Assembly: GCF_014359955.1 (NCBI RefSeq)
Contig: NZ_JACIYL010000037.1
Span: 1 to 12,711, forward strand
DNA: 12,711 nucleotides
Reading direction: 5' to 3'
Source of the DNA: Thermogutta sp.
Lineage (GTDB): Bacteria > Planctomycetota > Planctomycetia > Pirellulales > Thermoguttaceae
The notes beneath the pieces were generated by a model. The model was not told where the DNA came from. It did no database searches and saw only the letters and a program-made list of their open reading frames with translations. This document shows, piece after piece, positions 1-5,679 of this stretch. Positions within the stretch are counted from its first letter, which is position 1. Each line of letters opens with the position of its first letter. The translations under genes were made by a program, and so were the position numbers.

Positions 1-383
1 GCGCGCTCGGATGGGAACGGGAGAACCCTCCCGGGTTCGCCATTATCCGCAGGCATTTTCAATCGCTCCTGGACAACCCGGGGGAGCGCTCGCTGGATCA
101 TATTGAGAACGATCTGCCGCAGCAGATCGATTGCTTCCACCAGGCGAGGGTCAGCGAGACGGTAAAAGATCTGCTGGCCGCGGCGTGTGGTCTTGACGAC
201 GCCGGCTTCGCGCATCAATCGCAAATGCTGTGAGGCGTTCTGCGAAGCGATTCCCGCTGCGTCAGCCAGTTCGCCCACGGTTTTCTCGCCTTCCCGGAGC
301 AAGCAGAAGAACTGGAGCCGCGTAGGATGCGACAACAGATCGAAGAAATCAGCTAAAATCTGGCATTCATCGCTGGGGAGCAT
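1..383 (-). CDS. ArsR-family winged-helix transcriptional repressor (partial, C-terminus outside the window)
   Basis: The reading frame starts at an ATG whose complement is 381-383 and stays open to the window edge, giving 127 residues. The fold is a typical ArsR/SmtB winged helix: helix LADFFDLLSHPTRLQFFCLL (about residues 10-29), then EKTVGELADAAGIASQNASQHLRLMREAGVV, which holds the helix-turn-helix (about 33-63), then the wing TTRRGQQIFYRL (about 65-76). These proteins are dimeric repressors that leave DNA when a ligand, often a metal, binds. The classical alpha-3 metal motif ELCVC is absent, its place being taken by VGELA. The only cysteines visible are C7 and C27, so a metal ligand is not indicated. 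A GGGAGG-type ribosome site lies about 10 bases upstream of the ATG, which fixes the start. The promoter overlaps a perfect palindrome, so autoregulation is likely. The inducer and other targets are unknown. Confidence 0.92.
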   Translation of the reverse strand, partial: MLPSDECQILADFFDLLSHPTRLQFFCLLREGEKTVGELADAAGIASQNASQHLRLMREAGVVKTTRRGQQIFYRLADPRLVEAIDLLRQIVLNMIQRALPRVVQERLKMPADNGEPGRVLPFPSER

Positions 384-426
384 GGGTTGCGATCCTCCCT
401 AATGCGTAATTACGTACCCGAAATCA

Positions 427-455
427 ATTATGTGCGAACGTTCGCAACTTTGCAA
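427..455 (-). promoter_or_regulatory. Promoter of the ArsR gene with operator palindrome in the spacer
   Basis: Read on the minus strand there is a -35 box TTGCAA (450-455), a 17-base spacer (433-449) and a -10 box CATAAT (427-432), which is a good sigma-70-type arrangement. Positions 433-446 inside the spacer are the perfect 14-bp palindrome TGCGAACGTTCGCA. A dimer bound there would block RNA polymerase, the usual way an ArsR repressor controls its own gene. The start codon lies about 44 bases downstream of the -10 box. The promoter and dyad are seen directly; the repressor assignment is inferred from proximity. Confidence 0.75.
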
Positions 456-490
456 TACGATTTGTATACATCATTTATGCATCAGTCTGT

Positions 491-501
491 TATGCGAACG
501 T
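491..501 (+). promoter_or_regulatory. Possible second half-site of the ArsR operator
   Basis: The sequence TATGCGAACGT repeats the left half of the palindrome at 433-446 (TGCGAACGT), 60 bases away and in the same orientation. It is followed by CAAAC rather than a mirrored half, so it could only be a half-site or a degenerate operator. It lies upstream of the ECF sigma gene. It could also be a chance match. Confidence 0.3.
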
Positions 502-530
502 CAAACAGATGTTTACATTGTGTTTCTACT

Positions 531-558
531 GGCCCCGTATTCTCCCAAGGGGTTTTTT
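531..558 (+). terminator. Weak terminator- or attenuator-like hairpin
   Basis: The strand could pair CCCC (533-536) with GGGG (549-552), extended by two G-U pairs, around a 12-base loop. The 3' side is a run of six T residues (553-558). The stem is short and the loop large, so termination would be weak. If transcription starts near 477 it would end or attenuate a transcript of about 80 bases ahead of the ECF sigma gene. The assignment is tentative. Confidence 0.3.
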
Positions 559-721
559 CCACGGAGAGATCGGTCCAATTCTGCCAGGCAGGCGGCGGCT
601 GCCGGACACCAGCGACGCACTTTATTACGGCTCCACGCTCTCCTTGAGGAATGCGACTGTACCGAAATAGGCCGTGAAACACGGCGGGTACGTTCGGCAA
701 CCAACTCAATGGAAGACGACA

Positions 722-1339
722 ATGGACGGCGAGATTGATCAACGACTACCCGACAGGCGAAATCCCTCCGGTTCGACACCTGTCGACTGGGAGGGCGCAC
801 TGGCACAGCACGAACGGTGGTTGCGGGCGGTCATTTTTGCGCGGGTCAGGGAACCCCATGCGGTGGACGAAGTCATGCAGGAGGTCGCACTGAGCGCCGT
901 TCGTCAGAAAGCGCCCTTGCAGGATCCCGCCAAGGTCGCGCCGTGGCTGTATCGTCTTGCGGTGCTCAACGCCCTGATGTATCGCCGCAAGCTGGGACGA
1001 CGTCGCAAGTGGCTCAAGCGGTACGGCGAGGAAAAGCGAAATCACGCCCCTGCCCAGCCCAATCCCTTGGACTGGCTTCTGGCGGCGGAACGCGACGAGA
1101 TTGTTCACACGGCACTCCAGGCTCTCCCGGCCAGGGATGCCGAGATCCTTCTGCTCAAATATGGGCAGGACTGGAGCTACCAGGAAATTGCCGACCACCT
1201 GGGGATAAGTTTTTCAGCAGTCCAGACAAGACTTCACCGGGCCAGGCAGCGGCTCCGCGAAGAACTCCACAGACTTTCCCAGGGTGCATTCAACGGTGAG
1301 TCTCCCGGCCCATCCAACGTCGCCGATGATCGCCCCTGA
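722..1339 (+). CDS. ECF-family RNA polymerase sigma factor
   Basis: The 205-residue product has the two-domain layout of extracytoplasmic-function sigma factors. Region 2 covers about residues 27-95 and includes RVREPHAVDEVMQEVALSAV, where the acidic helix contacts the core enzyme and the -10 element. Region 4 covers about residues 125-186, with LQALPARDAEILLLKYGQDWSYQEIADHLGIS and a helix-turn-helix ending SFSAVQTRLHRARQRLREEL that reads the -35 element. There is no region 1 or 3, as expected for this class. The ATG at 722 follows GGAAG (711-715) with 6 bases between. A GTG at 674 would add 16 residues but has no ribosome site. The next gene, 117 bases downstream, encodes a single-pass membrane protein of the anti-sigma type, so this factor probably responds to an envelope signal. 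The target promoters are unknown. Confidence 0.93.
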   Translation: MDGEIDQRLPDRRNPSGSTPVDWEGALAQHERWLRAVIFARVREPHAVDEVMQEVALSAVRQKAPLQDPAKVAPWLYRLAVLNALMYRRKLGRRRKWLKRYGEEKRNHAPAQPNPLDWLLAAERDEIVHTALQALPARDAEILLLKYGQDWSYQEIADHLGISFSAVQTRLHRARQRLREELHRLSQGAFNGESPGPSNVADDRP

Positions 1340-1456
1340 CCCGGGCTATTACGGTGGGGCTTGGTACCAGATCGATGCTCGGGCAAAGGCGCGGAAGCGA
1401 ATATCTGGAAGACAACGACAATCAGATGTGTGAGGGATTTGCTTGGGGTGATTCCT

Positions 1457-2245
1457 ATGAAGATAGATCAAGATCTCATTGACAGGTTGGTTGATGGTGA
1501 GGCGAATGAAGACGAGCGGCGCCGCGTTTTGTCCGCGCTGGCGCACGACTCAGAATTGTGCCGGCGAGTGGCACTGGCCTTTTTGGAGGCGCAGGAATGG
1601 CGCCGGCTCTTCCCCTCGCTGGCCGGTGATTCGAGTTCAAAACACGGGGCGTTCGCGAACTCGCGATCCGAGGTAATCTCGCGAACCCCCTCAAGCCCTG
1701 CGGAGCGAGACATCACCGAAATTCAAGGTCGTCCTGCTCGAAAGTCCCCGGGCCGTTATCTTGGCGCTTTAGCGGCGATGGCGTGCAGTTTTGCCGTCAT
1801 GTTTGCGGCTGTCTGGTGGGTAGTACAGCCGCGTCCAACGAAAAGTGCTGCGGTACCGCCAGCCGGCACGGGGGTCGCCACTAGCGCTCAAACCGGCGGA
1901 AGCGGAGAGTTACTTGCCGAAAACGGCGCGAATCCGCCCCGTTTCTCGGATGCCCAAAAACCTTCCGCTCCGCCGTTCCAAATGGTCGCTGTTCCAGTCG
2001 CCGTGGGCAATGATGGCACCCTCACCACAGTGGATGTTCCCATCATTCCGGTGGCCGAGGGGCAACAACCGAATCTATGGCCGGAAAGCGTGGTTCCTGC
2101 CGAAGTGCTGGACGTCCTCAGAAAAAGCGGACATGTCATTCGGCAGAAGCGTCAATTGGTGCCGGTGTCCCTTCCGGATGGGCGACAAACGATCATTCCG
2201 GTTGACCAGGTAGAGATCCAGATGCCGGATCATGATGTTCGGTAG
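1457..2245 (+). CDS. Putative membrane-anchored anti-sigma factor
   Basis: The 262-residue product starts MKIDQDLIDRLVDGEANEDERRRVLSALAHDSELCRRVALAFLEAQEWRRLF, an acidic and basic helical segment like the cytoplasmic sigma-binding domain of planctomycete and RseA-like anti-sigma factors. A single membrane segment spans about residues 101-123 (YLGALAAMACSFAVMFAAVWWVV). About 139 residues follow outside the membrane, first a low-complexity Pro/Ala/Gly/Thr linker and then a small conserved-looking domain rich in Val, Ile and Pro that ends at the C-terminus. The zinc-binding HxxxCxxC motif of ZAS anti-sigma factors is not present; only H30 and C35 occur. The chosen ATG has GGGGTG 7 bases upstream; an in-frame GTG at 1448 is the alternative. 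The role is inferred from position behind the sigma gene and from topology, not from a recognised family signature. Confidence 0.7.
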   Translation: MKIDQDLIDRLVDGEANEDERRRVLSALAHDSELCRRVALAFLEAQEWRRLFPSLAGDSSSKHGAFANSRSEVISRTPSSPAERDITEIQGRPARKSPGRYLGALAAMACSFAVMFAAVWWVVQPRPTKSAAVPPAGTGVATSAQTGGSGELLAENGANPPRFSDAQKPSAPPFQMVAVPVAVGNDGTLTTVDVPIIPVAEGQQPNLWPESVVPAEVLDVLRKSGHVIRQKRQLVPVSLPDGRQTIIPVDQVEIQMPDHDVR

Positions 2246-2283
2246 GTGTTCGGTGTCAGACATTCAGGAAAGGAGGAGTGACC

Positions 2284-3255
2284 ATGCGGCGAGCAATAGC
2301 GAGGATGACGAGAGGGCTCACATGGGTTTTTGTGGCAGCCGGGGTTTCCGGGCTGATATTAGCCGGGAATTTCGCTTACTCTGCCGAGCCCGCCCCAAGA
2401 GCTCCGTTAGACCGGGTGGTATCGTCACCCACTGACATGTGGATCGGTGTGGTCGTGGAGGAAGTCCCGGAGGTGTTACGGGCGCAGGTGGACCTGCCGG
2501 AAGACCAGGGATTACTCGTCACGAGTGTGGCGAAAGACAGCCCCGCCGAAAAAGCCGGAATTAAGGTGCACGACATCTTACTGGAGGCGGCCGGTAAGCC
2601 GCTGACCAAGCCGGGTGATCTGGTCGATGTTGTCCAGGAGAAAAAGGATAAACCGATCGAAATCAAAGTCTTGCGGAAGGGAAAAACGCTGATCGTGCAG
2701 GTGACGCCCGAGCCGCGTCCCTCCGGAGCATGGGAGTTTCCTCCGCCGTTTCCTGGGACCTTTGCAGATCCCAAAGCATGGGAGAAATGGCTGGAAGCTT
2801 TCCGAGAACGTTTCCCCGGGCAGCCGCCGCTCGTTTTCCGGTTTTATCATCCGGGCGTGATTGTTCCGCCGGGCGAATCTCTCAACATCCCGAAGAACAT
2901 GACCATCGTCATTACCAAGGAGGGGGACAAGCCGGCCCGGATCGTCGTCCAGAAGGACAATCAGAAATGGGAAGTGACCGAGAACGAACTGGATAAGCTT
3001 CCCGCCGATGTGAGGCCCCATGTGGAAAAGATGCTCCGTGGCAGTGGCCGGCCTGGGGCGGTGGAGGTGAAGCCGGTGGTGCCTCAGGCGGGGCCCCCAC
3101 GGAGCCTCATCCGTCCGCGGCACGAGCCCCAAGCGGAGAGCGAAGGTCGCGTCAATAAACTCGAGGAGCAGATCAAGGCCCTGGAAAACCGTCTGAAGGC
3201 ACTCGAGAAAAAACTCGAGCAAGCCGCTCAACCGAAAGAGAAAGCTGAGAAATAG
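2284..3255 (+). CDS. Secreted PDZ-domain protein with C-terminal coiled coil
   Basis: The 323-residue product begins with a cleavable-looking signal peptide: basic MRRAIARMTRG, hydrophobic LTWVFVAAGVSGLILAG, and a likely cut after AYSA at residue 34. Residues about 53-145 form a PDZ domain of the HtrA/DegP class (WIGVVVEEVPEVLRAQ..GLLVTSVAKDSPAEKAGIKVHDILLEAAGKPL). No trypsin-like protease domain is present, so it binds peptides or partners rather than cutting them. The middle region is Pro-rich with no recognised fold. The last 35 residues are a heptad coiled coil (VNKLEEQIKALENRLKALEKKLEQ). AGGAGG at 2271-2276 sits 7 bases before the ATG at 2284; the GTG at 2278 is too close to it. It follows the putative anti-sigma gene by 38 bases, so co-transcription and a sensing or modulating role in the same pathway are plausible but unproven. 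Confidence 0.8.
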   Translation: MRRAIARMTRGLTWVFVAAGVSGLILAGNFAYSAEPAPRAPLDRVVSSPTDMWIGVVVEEVPEVLRAQVDLPEDQGLLVTSVAKDSPAEKAGIKVHDILLEAAGKPLTKPGDLVDVVQEKKDKPIEIKVLRKGKTLIVQVTPEPRPSGAWEFPPPFPGTFADPKAWEKWLEAFRERFPGQPPLVFRFYHPGVIVPPGESLNIPKNMTIVITKEGDKPARIVVQKDNQKWEVTENELDKLPADVRPHVEKMLRGSGRPGAVEVKPVVPQAGPPRSLIRPRHEPQAESEGRVNKLEEQIKALENRLKALEKKLEQAAQPKEKAEK

Positions 3256-3293
3256 GACGGCGAGCGACCAGGTTGAAGATCGTTTCCGGAGCA

Positions 3294-3373
3294 ACACCCC
3301 GGTCGGGATGTAACCCAGCGGTTCGTGGAAAGCCCCGCAAAGTGGCAGCCGTTTGACATCCCGACCGGGGTGT
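3294..3373. repeat. Perfect 18-bp inverted repeat, each arm itself a near-palindrome
   Basis: The arms are ACACCCCGGTCGGGATGT (3294-3311) and ACATCCCGACCGGGGTGT (3356-3373). They are exact reverse complements separated by 44 bases. Each arm is also nearly self-complementary (ACAYCCCG-RY-CGGGRTGT, 7 of 9 base pairs matched), which is what a dimeric repressor operator looks like. The two dyad centres lie 62 bp apart, close to six helical turns. The right arm falls inside the spacer of the promoter for the next gene. No T run follows, so an intrinsic terminator is less likely. Confidence 0.8.
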
Positions 3374-3394
3374 GATTATACTCGGTTCGTAGAA
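3319..3394 (+). repeat. Direct repeat CGGTTCGTRGAA flanking the promoter
   Basis: CGGTTCGTGGAA (3319-3330) and CGGTTCGTAGAA (3383-3394) match at 11 of 12 positions. Each follows one dyad arm by 7 or 9 bases, so dyad plus box occurs twice in tandem (3294-3330 and 3356-3394). The second copy spans the expected transcription start. Confidence 0.6.
3353..3382 (+). promoter_or_regulatory. Near-consensus sigma-70-type promoter of the coiled-coil membrane protein gene
   Basis: A perfect -35 box TTGACA (3353-3358) is followed by an 18-base spacer and the -10 box TATACT (3377-3382). Transcription would start near 3389, leaving a leader of about 114 bases before the ATG at 3503. The spacer is almost entirely the right arm of the 18-bp inverted repeat, so a protein bound there would compete directly with RNA polymerase. 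Confidence 0.75.
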
Positions 3395-3419
3395 TGAGAG
3401 TGGTGCGAACAAGGCCGTG

Positions 3420-3436
3420 TCGGGAAGAATTCCCGA
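3420..3436 (+). promoter_or_regulatory. Leader hairpin
   Basis: TCGGGAA (3420-3426) and TTCCCGA (3430-3436) are exact reverse complements around the 3-base loop GAA, extendable by two G-U pairs in RNA. The hairpin sits about 31 bases into the predicted leader and 66 bases before the start codon. It could stabilise the mRNA or bind a regulator; no known riboswitch class was recognised. Confidence 0.4.
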
Positions 3437-3502
3437 TGAGGGCGAAGCCGTTGCCAGCCAGCGTTGATTTGCAGCCAGGGGATTTGAAGGAAGGTTGAGC
3501 TT

Positions 3503-4372
3503 ATGAATCTCATCGGCAAGATCTTCGTGGTTCTTATCTTTGTGATGAGTATTGTGTTCATGAGCTTTGCGCTCATGGTCTATTCGGCCCACATTAACTG
3601 GCGCGAGGTGGTGGAGAATCCGAAGGAAGCCCCGGGCAAGCCATTGGGGTTGCGACTCCAGGTGCAAAATCTTCGAAAGGAAAACGATGCCCTTCGTGCA
3701 CAGATTGATGAGCTGACCAAGAGGCTCGATGCGGAAATCGCCGACAAGCGAGCCCAGGTGGCCAAGCTGGAGCAGGCACGGGACGATCTTCAACGGGAAC
3801 GTGACCAGCTCATGCAGCAGGTGGCGCAGTTGACTCAGCAGGCGCGCGACGCAGTTGCGGCGATGGAGGCGGCTCATCAAACCCTCGCCAAGAGAACGGC
3901 TGAGGTGGACGATCTGCGCAATCTCTTGCGGCAGGCCGAACAAGCGAGGCATGAGGCGCTTCTGCGTTTGGTCCAGCGGACCGACGAACTTCATCAGACA
4001 GCAAACGAGTTGCGTGTGTTGAAAGATCGTTCCGTGACACTTGCCGATGATCTCGCCAAGGCTCGCGAAGTGTTGGCCAAATTTGATCTCAAGCCGGAGC
4101 CGGAGCTCTATCAGGACCGTGCGCCGAAGGTGGAGGGCGTGGTCCTGGCGGTACCTGGCAATGGATTGCTGGAGATTTCCGTTGGTTCAGATGATGGCCT
4201 CATGAAGGGACACAAGCTTGACGTTTTCCGGCTGGGTAATGGCGAAAACAAGTATCTCGGTCGAGTGGTGGTCGTCAGAACGGAACCCGACCGAGCTGTG
4301 TGTCAGGTGATTCCTGAGTATCAGGAAGGCCCCATTCAGCAAGGAGATCGCGTTGCAAGCAGCCTCCAGTAG
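3503..4372 (+). CDS. Membrane-anchored coiled-coil protein with C-terminal beta domain
   Basis: The 289-residue product has one N-terminal membrane anchor (about residues 4-29, IGKIFVVLIFVMSIVFMSFALMVYSA) and a long coiled coil from about 52 to 195, rich in Leu, Gln, Glu and Arg heptads (LQVQNLRKENDALRAQIDELTKRL and onward). The C-terminal domain, about residues 205-289, is predicted mainly beta (VEGVVLAVPGNGLLEISVGSDDGLMKGHKLDVFRLG.. ending GDRVASSL). This anchor, coil and beta-barrel plan recalls MreC-like scaffold proteins, but I do not recognise it as MreC and the resemblance may only be architectural. GGAAGG (3489-3494) lies 8 bases before the ATG. Its last 20 bases overlap the next gene, so the two are translationally coupled. 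A role as an envelope scaffold is inferred. Confidence 0.85.
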   Translation: MNLIGKIFVVLIFVMSIVFMSFALMVYSAHINWREVVENPKEAPGKPLGLRLQVQNLRKENDALRAQIDELTKRLDAEIADKRAQVAKLEQARDDLQRERDQLMQQVAQLTQQARDAVAAMEAAHQTLAKRTAEVDDLRNLLRQAEQARHEALLRLVQRTDELHQTANELRVLKDRSVTLADDLAKAREVLAKFDLKPEPELYQDRAPKVEGVVLAVPGNGLLEISVGSDDGLMKGHKLDVFRLGNGENKYLGRVVVVRTEPDRAVCQVIPEYQEGPIQQGDRVASSLQ

Positions 4373-4598
4373 TCCTGTACAATATCGGCCCCCTCGGGTG
4401 GATATTTATACCGTGCTGCTGGCGATCGCGCTGGTGGCCGTGATTATCGGCTGCGTGTTCCTCTACCTGGAAGTAGCCGATTACGGAAGTCCGCCCTATC
4501 CTGAGGGTGGCGTCGTCCTGAACAACCCGGCGATGCCGGTGGTTTCGCCGGCGCTGGGGGGAACATGGTTTCCCCCGCCGTTTGAAGTGACGGGATAA
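4353..4598 (+). CDS. Small single-pass membrane protein of unknown function
   Basis: The 81-residue product starts at TTG, with AAGGAG (4341-4346) 6 bases upstream inside the preceding gene, and overlaps that gene by 20 bases. Residues about 20-43 (YTVLLAIALVAVIIGCVFLYLEV) form one membrane segment. The N-terminal 19 residues are polar and basic; the C-terminal 38 residues are rich in Pro and Gly (SPPYPEGG.. ALGGTWFPPPFEVTG). Overlap and coupling suggest it works with the coiled-coil membrane protein, perhaps as a partner subunit. No family was recognised and no function is proposed beyond that. A terminator follows 67 bases after its stop. Confidence 0.8.
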   Translation: MQAASSSPVQYRPPRVDIYTVLLAIALVAVIIGCVFLYLEVADYGSPPYPEGGVVLNNPAMPVVSPALGGTWFPPPFEVTG

Positions 4599-4665
4599 CC
4601 GGACCCGCCGGATTTCCGGTGTACGGTCGCGGGCTCTTCGTGAATAACCGACGTCACAGGTTGTG

Positions 4666-4688
4666 AGGCCCCCGTTGGGGGCCTTTTT
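4666..4688 (+). terminator. Rho-independent terminator
   Basis: AGGCCCCC (4666-4673) pairs perfectly with GGGGGCCT (4677-4684) around the loop GTT, and the stem is followed directly by T residues to 4688. It ends the coiled-coil/small membrane protein transcript and separates it from the ABC transporter operon. Confidence 0.93.
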
Positions 4689-4913
4689 CATTTGGCGTGA
4701 ACCGCCTCGTTTGCCGTATCCGTCAATGCGGGGGGTTACCGCCGAATTCGACTTTCATCGGCGTGCTTTCTCAAAATATTTTCTGCGAGCCGACAGTTTT
4801 GCTGCGACAGTCCTCTGACCGGCGACGTTGCTCGTGCCGAATCCTCGCGGCCGCAGCGAAGAGTGCTGGACGTCTAACCCGGGGAGGTTTTCGGCGCGGA
4901 CCGGCGGGCGGTT
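4689..4913. other. Intergenic region between the terminator and the ABC operon promoter
   Basis: About 225 bases without a supported gene. A 78-codon open frame here (4697-4933) has Arg/Cys-rich content, no ribosome site and no recognisable fold. No strong repeat or hairpin was seen. Confidence 0.5.
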
Positions 4914-4942
4914 TTGCACGCTTGCTCCGATAGTTGTATAGT
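4914..4942 (+). promoter_or_regulatory. Promoter of the ABC transporter operon
   Basis: TTGCAC (4914-4919), a 17-base spacer and TATAGT (4937-4942) give a good sigma-70-type promoter. Transcription would begin near 4949, about 50 bases before the ATG at 4999. Its distance from the upstream terminator fits an independent operon. Confidence 0.7.
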
Positions 4943-4998
4943 GGGCGATAGATGAGATTTCGGGAGCGACTTCTTTTTTCAAGAAACGGACGGCAGAC

Positions 4999-5679
4999 AT
5001 GACGGTGTTAGCGGTCCACGGACTCAAAAAGGTGTATCCTTCTCCAGGACAGCCTCTGTGCGTTCTGAATAATGTGGAGTTTGAACTTCACTCCGGAGAC
5101 CGCGTGGCGATTCTGGGACCCAGCGGCTCCGGCAAAAGCACTCTTTTGAACATCATCGGTGGATTGGACCAGCCCACAGAAGGCCGTGTGGTGGTGGACG
5201 GCCAGGTCGTCTCGGAGATGCCCGAAAGGGAGCTCTCTCGCTATCGAAACCGAACTGTCGGGTTCGTCTTCCAGGACCACCATCTCTTGCCTCAGTGCAC
5301 GGTCCTCGAGAATGTTCTTGTGCCGTGTTTGGCGTCGGGATCGCTCCAGCAGGATGAGGTTAACTGGGCTTTGGCCCTTCTCGATCGGGTGGGCCTGAAG
5401 GATCGCGTGCGGCACAGGCCGGGTGAGCTGTCGGGGGGTGAACGTCAGCGCGTGGCCATCGCCCGGGCGCTCATACGGCGACCCGCGCTCATTTTAGCCG
5501 ACGAACCGACGGGGAATCTCGACCGAACAACAGGCGAGCGCGTGGCCCAACTACTCGTTGAACTTCACCAGGAGCAAAACAATATCCTCATCGTGGTGAC
5601 TCATAGTGAACATTTGGCTGCGATCATTGGGAAACAATGTCGGCTGGAGAACGGACAACTCAGGTGGGAGAACGGGTGA
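4999..5679 (+). CDS. ABC transporter ATP-binding protein, LolD/MacB/YbbA type
   Basis: The 226-residue ATPase has every canonical element: Walker A GPSGSGKST (residues 40-48), Q-loop FQDHHLLPQCTVLENV (from 91), signature LSGGERQRVAIARAL (144-158), Walker B ALILADEPTGNLD (163-175) and the H-loop histidine in VVTHSEH (H202). The HHLLPQCTVLENV stretch is characteristic of the LolD, MacB and YbbA group, whose ATPases drive FtsX-type permeases that work by mechanotransmission rather than by passing a substrate through a pore. No classical ribosome site stands before the ATG; GGACGG at 4987-4992 is the nearest. Its stop overlaps the start of the permease gene by 4 bases, so ATPase and permease are one transporter. 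The substrate cannot be told from the sequence. Confidence 0.95.
   Translation: MTVLAVHGLKKVYPSPGQPLCVLNNVEFELHSGDRVAILGPSGSGKSTLLNIIGGLDQPTEGRVVVDGQVVSEMPERELSRYRNRTVGFVFQDHHLLPQCTVLENVLVPCLASGSLQQDEVNWALALLDRVGLKDRVRHRPGELSGGERQRVAIARALIRRPALILADEPTGNLDRTTGERVAQLLVELHQEQNNILIVVTHSEHLAAIIGKQCRLENGQLRWENG

Larger units (their letters stand above)
384..721. other. Intergenic region between the divergent ArsR and ECF sigma genes
   Basis: These 338 bases hold no convincing gene; the short open frames here have no ribosome site and unlikely composition. Besides the ArsR promoter and its palindrome, there is a weak plus-strand promoter candidate, TTCGCA (441-446), 18 bases, TATACA (465-470). Further on is a terminator-like element, GGCCCC (531-536), a 12-base loop and GGGGTT (549-554), running into T residues to 558. 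The ECF sigma promoter was not found with confidence. Confidence 0.5.

Noticed and set aside
187..402. A 71-codon plus-strand frame opposite the ArsR gene
   Set aside because: The minus strand encodes a clear winged-helix regulator; this frame has no supporting signal.
2578..3297. A 239-codon minus-strand open frame opposite the PDZ gene
   Set aside because: Its Leu/Arg/Phe-rich translation mirrors the Glu/Lys-rich coiled coil on the other strand, as expected for a shadow.
3294..3373. Inverted repeat considered as insertion-sequence or MITE ends
   Set aside because: Only 44 bases lie between the arms, there is no target-site duplication, and the arms coincide with a working promoter layout.
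3173..3994. A 273-codon minus-strand open frame across the PDZ gene end and the coiled-coil gene
   Set aside because: It lies opposite heptad-repeat coding sequence, spans the promoter and inverted repeat, and shows no ribosome site or fold.
4697..4933. A 78-codon plus-strand frame in the terminator-promoter gap
   Set aside because: It has no ribosome site, an improbable Arg/Cys-rich composition, and it runs through the promoter of the ABC operon.
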